Below are positions 39,606 to 51,170 of a stretch of 64,000 nt of DNA, piece after piece. Position 1 is the stretch's first letter, and each line of letters begins with the position of its first letter. The stretch lies in assembly GCA_964035545.1 (NCBI GenBank), contig OZ037766.1, positions 28,152,673 through 28,216,672 of the forward strand, read 5' to 3'. The notes beneath the pieces were generated by a model. It saw only the letters and a list, made by a program, of their open reading frames with translations, was not told where the DNA came from and made no database searches. This DNA is from Bugula neritina. Lineage: Eukaryota > Bryozoa > Gymnolaemata > Cheilostomatida > Bugulidae. A program made the translations under genes and the position numbers.

Positions 39606-39839
39606 TCAACTCCTATGAGACCAACAGCGAACTTCTAAGTAAAAAGAAGCCAGGAGTAAATATTTATTTCTACTTATGGTACTCTCTCCACTGCTGTAGC
39701 CATGTGTGTTAGTCATATCAACCAAATTAGGCATGGAGGTAGCTTTAGTCTCCCAGATCTTAGTATAACCAGCTTTGCTGCGATGGTGATTGCGTCTCCA
39801 GCATCTCCACACTGTGTACATAGTATTCGCTAACAATAT
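39606..39839 (-). other. Possible terminal coding exon with basic tail
   Basis: Left of an acceptor (TTGTTAG at about 39840), an open minus-strand frame of roughly 75 codons reads TVWRCWRRNHHRSKAGYTKI and then THGYSSGESTISRNKY before a TGA. Base composition is more GC-rich than the surroundings and the sequence resembles a membrane-proximal cytoplasmic tail. It lies beyond the poly(A) signal of the RBM26/27 gene and no upstream exons were found, so it could be a chance ORF or part of an unassigned gene. Confidence 0.2.
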
Positions 39840-40293
39840 ATATAAAATAACATAACAAAGCGTTACAAAATTATTGCATACGAACCACCGACGCTCACAG
39901 AGACAACTAACAGCAATGATTTGTAAACATGGACAAACTGAAATTAAGCATAGAAAGATGGTAAAAAGAATTCTATACCTCATACACTGAACGTCACCCA
40001 ATGCACAGAAAACTTGTCACAAAAAATTGAAACTTCCACATTCAATTGGCAGTCTACATTCACACACAAACATCCCCACTTGAGTGCCATTTGGACACTA
40101 GTTTGAACATAGCTCTTTGCATATAATGTGGGGTTGGGCCATATATGGCCATAGGGCAGGCCAACCATTTACTTTTTTTCTAAGTTGACGAGGCAACTTT
40201 TTCAACACGACATCAAGATTTTTTTGCATTCAGGATCAGTTGATTTTTTCTGATCTTTGTTTTGCCGGTTGCATAATGGTGACCTGCCCTTCG

Positions 40294-40299
40294 TTTATT
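40294..40299 (-). promoter_or_regulatory. Polyadenylation signal of RBM26/27 gene
   Basis: TTTATT on the plus strand, i.e. AATAAA on the gene strand, about 275 bases past the stop codon. It would give a short 3' UTR. Confidence 0.45.
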
Positions 40300-40573
40300 A
40301 GCATAAGAAAAAGAAGTGATAATATCTGTAAAATCAGGATTCTAATAACACCTGCTTATATAAGAATTCAGCGAAAACAGTTGCTGAAGCAAAAAAACGT
40401 CACTATTTACAAAACTTACATTCAGATAAAATAGGGTACAATAATAATAATGCATTAAACAAATGACAGTGGCATGTTCAAAATTATTATAATGCTCTAT
40501 ATAGATTGTTCATTGCATCTTCCAATATGTGATCATCCTCTAACTTCAGTGAAACGAGCATGCAGCTTTGTTT

Positions 40574-43500
40574 CTATGGTAACCAGACACGCTTCTTATC
40601 CGAATCATCTCCAAAATCCTCATCATCTAGCAGGATATCCTCATCAATATCTCCCTGAACATAGGACACAGTATAGCGTAAACATCTAGTAGTCTTACAA
40701 GTTAAACATATCTAACTGAAAATACAATATTTCAATAGATGTTTAATGTATAGCCAGGAGAGAAAAAAGTGCACTATACAGAAAAATATGTTTTACCATC
40801 TGGGTGACAACTCGTCTGCGTGATACTCAGTTTACTGAGTATCATGGGGAGTAAAACAGTGTCACAGTAGACCATTGAAGTAGAATGAAAGGGATATTAC
40901 AGTATACCTTATATGAAATGTAATTTAGTTCAGTCACCATGTGGTTAATTTGAGTGAAACTGAACCAAAACATAACTAAAAGTTACGCAGGTATAAATGT
41001 GGTCTCATTACTATCTAAACACCTTGAATTTGATAAAATAAACATTTGGATATCTGAAACGGTCAATACATTTCCAAAATGAAATTTACCTCAAACTTTC
41101 CTACACCAACAGGATACAAAACGACTTACATGAGCGCATAGAGAGAGAAAAATATGCCATTACTAACCACTTCATTGCAGTCGTCAGTGGCCAGTATATC
41201 GGTCTCGTCATTATTATCAAGAAGAACACTGTCGGACACTGCTGACTTCACTTCCTGTACAGTAGAATCTGCTGAGTCCGATGGAGCAGAAGTCGTGGGG
41301 GATTTGGGAGCTACTCCTGCTGTAGATTGGCTGGGAGCTGACTGAGAACTGGTAGTAGAACTGAGAACTGGAGCCACTGAAGTGGTGGGTGTCTGACTAG
41401 GAGACGGAGCAGGGGGAGTGGTGGGTGCAGGCTTGTACCACTTCATTATAAGATTTTTAGATCCAAACTTGGCACCTGAATTGCACAAATTTGGTATTTT
41501 ATTACAAGATTTGAGAGTAGTTTGAGCGTGATAGTAATTTTTGAAAATGTGTGTTGACTACTTACCATGGATGGAGGCAACTTTGGCGTCGTGTGCCTTA
41601 GAATACTCTACCACTATGGAAGTCATAGGACCTTCCCGGTATTCTTTGGGAGTAACCGTTCCGTATTGCTACAAAATATACTAATCGAAATTAACAAGGC
41701 ACATACAATCCATTTACACACTTTGAGATGATTATGACACCCAATGAGTTTAGCATCAAAATGATTCCAAGACTTTTTGTTAACAACTTCGCATAGGATA
41801 TTTTTCAGAAAATATTCGGCCAGCGCTAAAAAATTAAAGTACATCTTCTCTCTTGTTTCAGTTATTGATTATTTAACTCTGACTGTTCACACGTATTAGA
41901 TCATAGCATAGCATCTCAAGATGCAAGCAGGTGCCCTTAGAGTGGCTGGCAAATACAGCTGAAATGACGAATCTTAAACCAACCTTAAAATGGGCCACCA
42001 CAGCATCCTTCTCTTCCGGTTTAAAGCCAAGAATGGTCAATGCTGTTGGGGGAGGAGCCTGTTCCGTATGCTTGAACGCACCGCCTCCTCGGCCACGCCC
42101 TCTTCCGCCTCTGGTACCGCCACGCCCTCGACTGTCCACAATACCCAATGAGCTTGCCTGTAGTATTCACGAACATAAACTCTCAACATCTCATTATTTT
42201 CATCAAATCTGACTGCTAATTTCAGACAATACGGCACATAAACGCTGAATCAAGCCAATCAAAAGACTTTCACAATCCTCAGATATTCTCTACTTAGCTT
42301 TTCCTTCATTACATGATATAAACATGTGCATATATCAATCATTATGCCAATAATAGCAATCCAAGTTTTGGACACCTGCTACTTATTGTGCATGCACTTG
42401 TCATTCAAATGTCACACACCTGCAGATCACATCACACACCTGTCATTCAAATGTCACACACCTGCAGGTCACATCGCACACCTGTCTTTCAAATGTCACA
42501 CACCTGCAGATCACATCACACACCTGTCATTCAAATGCCACACACCTGCAGATCACATCACACACCTGTCATTCAAATGTCACACACCTGCAGGTCACAT
42601 CGCACACCTGTCAGTCAAATGTCACATGCCAGTCACACTCACGTGTTTCTTCAGACTCTCCAGTTTCTGCTGCAGTTCAGCTGTATCCTCACCGGCCAAC
42701 TTCTTCTGGTGGACGTCAATTTCAGCGTCGAGTATTTCCTTAGTGGTCTTGGCAGCTTTGGCTGACGCAGACTTGCTGGCAGCCTGACTCAACTTCAAAG
42801 ACTCCTACGCACAGTGGTTCAAACGCTCACAACAAACAAGAAACACAGCAGCTCAGGACAGATCTAGTGAGGTTTATCATGAAAATCTATTGCCAAGTAT
42901 GTAAGTACTGCATAGTAATAAAAACAGAAAGAAAATACATCATGTAAAATAGACAACGTAGAATTTCGTGATGAAATCACAATATTCATAGAATAGCTAG
43001 CATGAAGACATCTAAGGGAAAGATATGTTTAAAGTTACATCCAAAAAGGAGCATGATTTAGCGTATAGATTTTAAAAAGTGAAATAACCTTCATTTCCTT
43101 GATGTTAATTTCCTGTTTACGGAGCTCTTTGAGAATTTCCGACTTTAGCTTTGGATCTTTCGTCTTTTCAGCTGTCATGAGGAGTTGCTGCAACAACAAA
43201 GTGCTAGTGAAAACAGAGTTTTCCCTGAATGAGCAGAAAACTCCTATTTAAGAATAAAATACATTACAAGTCTCTTCCCAACAGATTTGTAGCCAACAAG
43301 TATACAATGGAATAAACCCATATAGAATTCTGCTATCAAGTACAAAAAATGATGGAAGAGCATACCATCTGCTGGTCTATCAGCTTCATCAGTACTATCT
43401 GTTTCTGCTGCTCAAGATTCCGCGGATCAATTCTCTTGTTCTGCGAGACTTTCCTTGCCTGAGCCGACTTATCCAGTCGAAGTGTTGCTCTGTTCATATT

Positions 43501-46500
43501 AGGCTCTACCCGAGCTTTCTATATGTTGAATACATATCAAAGACATGAACGTAGTATTCTATATGTAGAATACAAATCAAAGACATGAACGTAGTATTCT
43601 ATGTTATATAGAATACATAACATAGAATACTGTACTTCAAATACACGAATATGCTCACAAAGAGTATAAAAAAATACAAGAAAATAGCCTGTATGCCTGC
43701 AGGTAACTAACATTACTAATTTACTTGTTTGTAACAACAACTTTGCCAAAGATTTTACAATGTGTGCAGCACTAATCCTAATAACATCACTACAAGATGC
43801 AGCGAATATTAATATATATTAATATAAGATATTTACTACAAGATGCAGTGAATATTACCTTTGGTGGCACACCGGAACCTGCTTTAGAAGCAGCATCCAG
43901 TTTATTTTTAGTCGGTGGTTTGGCAGCGGCAGCAGCCTACAATCATTACAGAATAGTAAGAATATGATGAGATACAGCAAGAGAGAATACCAGTTCAAAT
44001 GTTTACACTTTACAGAGTAGATCTGGCATTGAATGGCATTAGACAAAAACCTCTCACGCTTTGAGCCTAGGTCTAACCTCCAAACACTACATATGTGTAC
44101 AGGATTATAATTAAAAGAGCATAATATCTTTCCATAGAGAAGCTTTACTGCAAACTATAAAAACGAGTTTATCAAAGCACTTTGGGAAAAGTTTTGTGTC
44201 CAAAAGCTGCAAGTGTGGAGAATCTGCAATAGCAAGTCCACCATAACCAAGAAAAAAAAAACCACCAGCTTGTCCAAGTAACTAAATTATCCCCAATATA
44301 AGATGGCAAAACGTACGATATACTAATAAACATCACTCAAACCATACATGTTATACCAACAACATAACTTGTACACGCAATGGGTATATCTAGAGTATAA
44401 CTTGCACAAACAGAGAATATCTGCAGTATAACTTGTATACAGAGTATATCTGCAGTATAACTTGTATACAGAGTATATCTACAGTATAACTTGTATACAG
44501 AGCATATCTGCAGTATAACTTGTATACAGAGTATACCTGCAGTATAATTTGCATACACACACAGCACACCTGTATCTTGAAGACCATGCAGCAGCAAAAC
44601 TACTCACCTGTTTGCCAGACTTATCGCTGTTCTGACCGCCTTCATTGTACCAGAAGATTTTAATGAATCTGTTGTTGAAAAGAGGTTCGGGGTTCTGATG
44701 CGCTTGCTTAGCCTCCTCATTGGTTGAGAAAGTGACTAGAGCTGTGGTAGGGCAACCGTTGTACTGCACCTGATCCACAAATACACACAAAGTGTGTAAT
44801 AGGGTAGACATCATAGAAGAGAAAGTTTATACACACAGTGTAATTAACATAATATACCCAGATATTATAGTGGAAAACACATGAACATAATATAATAAAT
44901 GTAATATAATATTTAAGTATGTAACATACATATTGTATGCTATATAATATACACAAATAATAAAACATGTGTATGTATGCTGTATAATATACAGCCAGCA
45001 GACAATCTCCCATTCCTCTGTATAATAAAGCAGTTAAATATGAATAACACAATCTAAAGCTATTTTATTCAATAACAAGTAAAGAAATGGCAATTCCAAG
45101 TAAAGCGTTACTTTCAAAGTTGACTACTCATTAACAAATCAAGCCTTGGCAAAGTAGAAATTAGCTCAAATTAGGCTTTAGAAAATAATTAACAAACTTT
45201 TCTATAACTAACTTAAGCAACAGCAGTTTTCTAGATACCTGGATGTTGTGAATGGTGCCGAACTTCTCAAAGTGCTGGTGCAGGGTGACGATCTTGTTGA
45301 ACTCAACTGGCAAATTACGAATCTCCAGAGTGGCTCTGTTGGGGTCTCTGATTGGTGGGTGAGAAGTACCAGGTCTCTACAATGACCAATCAGCATGCAG
45401 TAAAAAGTACTGCCTGCTTTCTTGTGAATAGGTGCTATATACCAATAGCTGAGAATAATACCACCACTTCTACTACCACCACTATCCTTACCACTATCAC
45501 TACTATCACTGTCACTACTACCATTACTATCACTGCCACTACTACTACTGCTGCTACTACCACTACCACTACTATCACTGCCACTACTACTGCTACTACA
45601 ACATACTAACCACCCATGAACACCACTGCAAGTTTTTAGTTGCTGGTTACATCCACTCACCGGCTGACCATTATTAGCTGAATATCTCGGCCTGTACATC
45701 TGGTGGGGACGGGGTCCCATAGACCCCATTCTCATAGGTCCAGGGTGAAGGGCATGAGGGGGCATACCGGTGAAACCCCCCATGGGTCTTGGCTGGGTCA
45801 TCATGAAGTTGGAACCTCTTGGGTGCATTCCTGGCCTTATAGCTGGGTTAGGAGCCCACATACGAGGCAACTCCGGGTTGTATGGCTCAACTTGATAACA
45901 AATAACAAAGTATTGCCAACCTACTGGCGCAAACAAACTTCACATAAACAGCCAAAGTAAGTAAAATAACAACGAATAAAGAGCCGAGTTCAAGCTAAGA
46001 TATATAACATATGTAATACAAAACTATGCAGCTTTTAGTAGCTTATGATTGAGTCCAATGTGATAAATATTCAAATGATTTTTTACATAAAATGAAGTTA
46101 TTTTTATTTTTTCTAATCATTTGGTGGCATGAAATGCAAGTTCAAATGGACTTAATACAGTATTGTAGATAATAATGTATATATATACATTATTATCTAC
46201 AATACTGTATTAAGTCCATTTGAACTTGCATTTCATACCACCAAACATTTAGAAAAAATAAAAATAACTTCATTTGATGTAAAAAATCATTTATGAATGC
46301 AGTATTAAAACTGATATCGTCATCAGGTGACAATATAATAAAATTCAAATGCATACAAGCTTGTATTCCCACAAAGCTTGTTATAAATGCATTGAGAGAT
46401 GGGCCCTCTCCAGCACCACCCAAACTAACTGGAATACAGCTAAGAATATCTCTTAATATTACACAGTAGCTGAAAACTACAAATATTTGGAAAAGTAACC

Positions 46501-49500
46501 TCCAGCATTTCTTTACAGTTCCAAGTTCAGTGCTATTAGCCAAAGGTTTCAATAAATATATGCTTCTACGGGTTTTTATATGAATCAGAAATACATATTT
46601 TATGGTATTGAAGAATTCTTGAAACGAATATAATCATAATACAAGCGGACTATTTAAACAAATACCTAGAGATGGTCTGGGTGGAACTGGTTGCTGATTG
46701 GGTAATATTGCTGGGGAGGGATTCACTGGAGCCAATGGCTGACTAGTTGATGAAGAGTTGAAATTCAGTGTAGTAACATCGGTCATGACGACGGCATCGT
46801 TACCGTGTGAGAAAGGACACAGGTCACCTTTTAGACAGTATCCTTGCACTGTAACACATGGACATGACTACAGCAACAATGTGAACTCTCTCAACTATTC
46901 AATAACACAATTATATCTAAGAGCTCGTTACACTTTGCGGAACTACATTTAAATAACCTGTGATTTTTCCGATGATTTCACATCTGAAGAATTGAACTTT
47001 AAAAATAAAAACCAATTACATTCTCTACGTGTTGAACTGATCTATTTCAAAATTCCCTTTACAAAAGTTACATATCAGAAAATTATTGCTTAAAATTGAA
47101 CTGATTGCAACAACTAACAAAAGATCAGTGTTTATTAGTTTCCTAATCAAAATATACATCAACTAAAGAGAAATATTATTCAATTCATGAATTAATAGAT
47201 TCAACAGTGAAAATCTATAAGCCTTGCATTACTTAGTTATTGAGCAATTGTGAGCCCACTAGCAGCCATATTAATGTTTTGTTACTAGACAACGCTGATT
47301 CTATCAACAACCTCAAACACAACTGACACTGCTGGACCACGGGAGCTAGGCTTACCGTCGTAATCTTGACATCTTTGTCGGGATTCTGTCGTTTTATTGG
47401 CAGGCGGTTTCACCGGGTTGAGTGACGACAACAAATCCAAGGGAGAACGAGATCTGCGGCTCGGTGATTTACGAGGGCTCAGCGAACGTCTCGGGGACCT
47501 GCAACGCAATGCGAGTCAGAAACTGTGGCTAACCAATAAACAAATGGCAAGTTTGTATGATTATAAGAAATGGGGCAATGAGAGTCAGTAGAGAAGAGTG
47601 GAGGTGGTTACAATATCTATCAACAACAAATGAAGATCTTACTGTTGTTCCTGATGAGACAGAAATCTCACCAGCCTTCTTTATTGTAATAAACAACCAA
47701 CATGTTAATATAATCTCTGTATAGCCAAGTGTTTGACATACAGAAAACATTATTATATAGTAGTATTACATAGCACTAATGAGTAATAGTTAGTAGTACT
47801 AATAGAGTAGTATGCAGTAGTACTAATTGAGTAGTACTCAGTAGTACTAATTGAGTAGTACTCAGTAGTACTAATTGAGTAGTACTCAGTAGTACTAATT
47901 GAGTAGTACTCAGTAGTACTAATTGAGTAGTACTCATAGTGATATAAGAGAATAGCATTAATTAGAAATAAAATAGTAACATTAAATATAACCAACATGT
48001 AGTACAAGCAGAATAGCCATCACTGTCACAGCTAGACTTTGGATAAGGTCAAGTACTCATTATATTCAACACTAACCTTGACCTTCTGCGGGGAGCTGGA
48101 GAGGCGGATCGTCGTGGTGACCTGCTGCGGCGTCTGGGAGGTGGAGCGTTACCGTTGTCGTAACGTCTGCCAAAGTCATTGTGGTAATTTCCTCTGCCCA
48201 GTCTACTTCGAGCTCCTCTCTTGTTACTGCGGGGTGCATACCCACCTCCCCCACCTCGGTAATTACCTCTGCTATAACCTAGCCTAAGAACACAAGAAGG
48301 TACTAACATATATGAGTGCACAAAGTTCGATGACACCGTTTATAAAGGTACAAAGGCTAAATGGTGGATGACAAAATAATACTACTTCTTGCTATCTTTG
48401 TTGAAATGTTGACACCATAAAATTTATAAATGGCTAAACAATAGAAGACTGTCATACTTATACTATGAATACACCCAATAAAGGAATGAATATAAATACT
48501 ATTTCTTTCTCATAAAAGGCAAAACATTATATTATGACTGAAATTCCAACTAGTAACAACCAATAGGCTTCAATTTTACACATAGCATCTAACTATGAGA
48601 AGCCAGAGGGAAGGATATATCACCGTCTGTGTGGAGAGATTCTGTGCCGATTTTGTGAGTGACCGGATGGAGACTGGCTCTTTGACCTTGACCTTTTGCT
48701 GGTACGCCTGTGATCTCTGTCATCGTCAGACAGCTCGTCGTCAGTATCGTGGGCCTTTGAGTCCTGCCTGGAGACTGCAGACTCCTGTCTAGACAGAGCT
48801 GAGTCGGTGTTCCTGTGTAAAACATGAATAAAGGGTCAATGGATTAGTTTAAAACAAAAGCCATGAGCCGTTCTGGCAGTTTGCAGGTCATAAACTGTGC
48901 CATAAAACAATCAAATTAAGGTTGATATGTTCTGAATGTCATGTGTAGAGCTATAGATTCATAAACACAGGCTAAAGATTTTCTATACAAACGCATTTAT
49001 TATTAAAACTGAGGCTGAAGGAAATTCTGAGCCCCTCTGGTATAGGAAGGCCCTTTGCAGGTCACAAACTAAAACACTAAAATCAGAATTTATATACTGT
49101 GAATGTCGCAAGTAGAATTATAGATTCACAAACACAGACCAAAAATTGACTCATTTAAAAATTTTTTTCTTCAATAAAACTGAGGCTGAAGGAAATTCTA
49201 ATTCTTACTCTTGATTTTCTGAAGTGGTATTTACAAGGTGAGAGTTGGGGTCTCCTGCAGTGTCAGTTTGAGTTATATATGACTTGTCTTGTAGCACTGA
49301 GAACAGCCTCATGACAAACGACTCTGTATCTACAATGATATATGAGACATGTAGGCCTAATACAGTATGACAACATAGAGTACACACCTAGTAGTATTTT
49401 ATATGCAAGAAATCACTGCAAGTAGACACTGCATAGAAATGAAGCCCAAACTTTGAATGTAGACCAGAAATAACTTATTTTGCAAAGTCTAAGTAGTAAA

Positions 49501-51170
49501 AAGTTGATGCTGGTGACATACCAATAGAAAAAAAAGTATAGGCTAAAGTAAGGCTGCAAAAATACATTTATGGAATATTAAAACCTGCAGCAATATCATG
49601 GTTAAAACTCCAATACAGCTTTATAGTTGTGTACCCAATCAAATTAACCACATTTCTTTCAAGTGCATCTTCAATCACTGCAGTTTGGCAAACCTGATTG
49701 TGATGTTTTAGGCTGATAGGGAAGGTAATTAGTAAACTACCATAGATACATGTAAAGCAATTACAGTCACCCAGAACTTCAGACAAACAAGTTTTATTTT
49801 ATGTTGTTTAGGTAAATTACTTAGAGCTTTTTCTGATGTCTGTGATGTATTTTATGGTATATCATGTGTAACAGGATTGTTATAACAAATAGTGGTTAAA
49901 CAGCAAGAAAGATATTGCAGGCCTGCTCTATAATGTGCATTCTAGCAGCTACTGCTTTAAATAAGACAGAAAGCAAACACTTCATAGTGTATTTTACATA
50001 TAATATAATACACACAGTATATAGTATATTCTATACAACTAATACAGATAATAAGCATACTACATAGTAGCCTATATTCTATACAACTAGTACAGTGAGC
50101 AAGCATACTATAACATAGTGTATTATATACAAATAACAGAGTGGATAAGCACACTATATTATAGTATACTATAATATAGTGTATTATAGTATACAAATAA
50201 CAGAGTGGATAAGTAGACTATATATGTGAAAATATGAAATAATTTATAACATTGGGCAGTAAAGCCCTGGTCAAACACAATTGGTCTCTTGGGGCTTTGC
50301 TTCTGGTGGCAGGCAACTCCCACAGAGGTTTTCACCAAACACGTTTTCTCTTCCATCTGCAGGACTTTGTGAGAGACACACACAACTTGCATACAGAAAC
50401 GCATCAGAGTTACCAATGACCAAGTTAAAGCTGCACCACATCAGCTATTCTGTTAAACTAGGCCGCAAACAAGATATTAGAATCTTACTTCCAGTGAGGA
50501 AAACTGACAGATTTTCACATATTGAAGGTTTAAACTCTTCCTCGGTATCAGGTCCCTTTCTAACGAGAGCAACAGTATACTTGGCGACAGCATCTGGGTC
50601 AGCGTCGATACTACAAGGGAATAGCAGTCAGTAGGTTAGCTTGCGTACAACACATTGCTGTGACCATGGGGAGCATACCTGGTCCAAACATGTCAGGCTA
50701 ATGCTGCCTAATGCAACAAACAGAACGTAACAGATACTAGAAGTGTTACCAACTGCAAGGACACGTTGAACTGTTTACAATTCTTAGCAAATTAACTGTA
50801 AATTAAGATCATAAAAAGACAAATTGTTTAATGCAGTCAAAGAGAGGCATGGAATTGCAGTTATTTTGAATAGCTCAAAACTTGTTCAAACTTTTTAGCA
50901 CAAGGAGTTGCTGATTACAAAATATAGTAACCCTGTTTTAAACCCAGACACCAAAAAAAGCACGAACCTGTTTTAAGCTTAAACACCTAAAAGCCTAAAA
51001 GTGTGGCCAGCACAGCATTGAGCAAGGTAGCTGGAAACAACTCAGTAACTTAATAATCAAATGTCGAAAATTCTGTTGTTGTGATATAAAAATGGCTGTA
51101 TTTCCTACCTTTCTTTGCTAAGCTCTGCTATGACCCAGTCTTTAAGGCGATCTGCATCATCTACTATCAT
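40574..51170 (-). CDS. RBM26: RNA-binding protein RBM26/RBM27 orthologue
   Basis: Eighteen coding exons, minus order: 51170-51109, 50610-50489, 49329-49209, 48812-48624, 48283-48077, 47498-47356, 46848-46666, 45890-45661, 45376-45239, 44769-44608, 43936-43859, 43518-43366, 43187-43089, 42804-42643, 42157-41984, 41668-41566, 41475-41168 and 40654-40574. Every phase agrees; total 904 residues. Order of parts: PWI-like N-terminus (about 1-80; IDADPDAVAKYTVALVRKG, SFVMRLFSVLQDKSY); RS/RG-rich stretch (about 120-265); CCCH finger RCQDYD...GYCLKGDLCPFSHG spanning exons 6-7; Pro/Met-rich linker; RRM1 (ATLEIRNLPVE ... NNRFIKIFWYNE); Lys/Gln coiled coil (about 545-683); RGG box; RRM2 (ALTILGFKPEEKDAV); acidic tail ending DDSDKKRVWLP. 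This is the exact architecture of vertebrate RBM26/27 (about 1,000 aa), nuclear proteins linked to poly(A)-tail exosome targeting. Which human paralogue is closer cannot be told. Poly(A) signal at 40294-40299. Confidence 0.95.
42400..42635. repeat. 42-bp minisatellite, 5.6 units
   Basis: Unit begins GTCATTCAAATGTCACACAC. Copies start at 42400, 42442, 42484, 42526, 42568 and a partial at 42610. Units differ mainly at GCAGATCACATCACAC versus GCAGGTCACATCGCAC. The unit is a multiple of three, so it makes spurious long ORFs. It abuts the 5' splice site of RBM26/27 exon 14. Confidence 0.9.
43520..43605. repeat. 39-bp tandem duplication
   Basis: TCAAAGACATGAACGTAGTA followed by TTCTATATG..GAATACA occurs twice in direct order. 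In the intron upstream of RBM26/27 exon 12. Confidence 0.7.
44394..44556. repeat. 29-bp minisatellite, about 5.5 units
   Basis: Unit AGTATAACTTGTATACAGAG plus TATATCTGC, repeated from 44425 in exact 29-bp steps, preceded by a 31-bp variant at 44394. In the RBM26/27 intron after exon 10. Confidence 0.9.
45458..45607. repeat. Imperfect (ACT/ACC)n trinucleotide tract
   Basis: About 150 bases of ACT, ACC and ATC triplets with few interruptions, in the intron between RBM26/27 exons 8 and 9. It yields Ser/Gly-rich and Thr-rich shadow ORFs. Confidence 0.85.
46073..46292. repeat. 220-bp near-perfect palindrome in RBM26/27 intron
   Basis: Two arms of about 110 bases meet with no spacer at GTATATATATAC (46177-46188). 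Only a handful of mismatches occur across both arms, for example GGCATGAA against GGTATGAA. It lies between coding exons 7 and 8. In the transcript it could fold into a long hairpin. Confidence 0.85.
47792..47935. repeat. 24-bp minisatellite, six units
   Basis: Unit AGTAGTACTAATTGAGTAGT plus ACTC. Five units are identical and the first differs slightly. Each unit holds AGTACT palindromes. In the RBM26/27 intron between exons 5 and 6. Confidence 0.92.
48872..49205. repeat. Diverged tandem duplication of about 165 bp
   Basis: 48872-49035 and about 49045-49205 share in order GCAGGTCA(T/C)AAACT, GAATGTC, TATAGATTCA(T/C)AAACACAG and CTGAGGCTGAAGGAAATTCT. The second copy ends right at the donor of RBM26/27 exon 3. 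Confidence 0.7.
49970..50225. repeat. Imperfect AT-rich tandem repeat
   Basis: Related blocks of ACTATA-TAGTGTATTATA and ACAAATAACAGAGTGGATAAG recur at 60-70 base spacing. In the intron between RBM26/27 exons 2 and 3. Confidence 0.6.

Noticed and set aside
42326-42787. 153-codon plus-strand repeat protein
   Set aside because: The 42-bp minisatellite plus antisense of RBM26/27 exon 14; the repeat length is a multiple of three, so it stays open.
45208-45609. Ser/Gly-rich and Thr-rich ORFs
   Set aside because: Read-through from RBM26/27 exons into an (ACT/ACC)n intronic tract, and its antisense.
47792-47935. CRISPR-like array
   Set aside because: Contiguous tandem units without spacers in a eukaryotic intron; a minisatellite.
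50281-50634. 117-codon plus-strand ORF and its antisense (50159-50416)
   Set aside because: Overlaps RBM26/27 exon 2 in antisense. The minus-strand stretch near 50.3 kb looks somewhat coding, but exons 2 and 3 join in phase without it.
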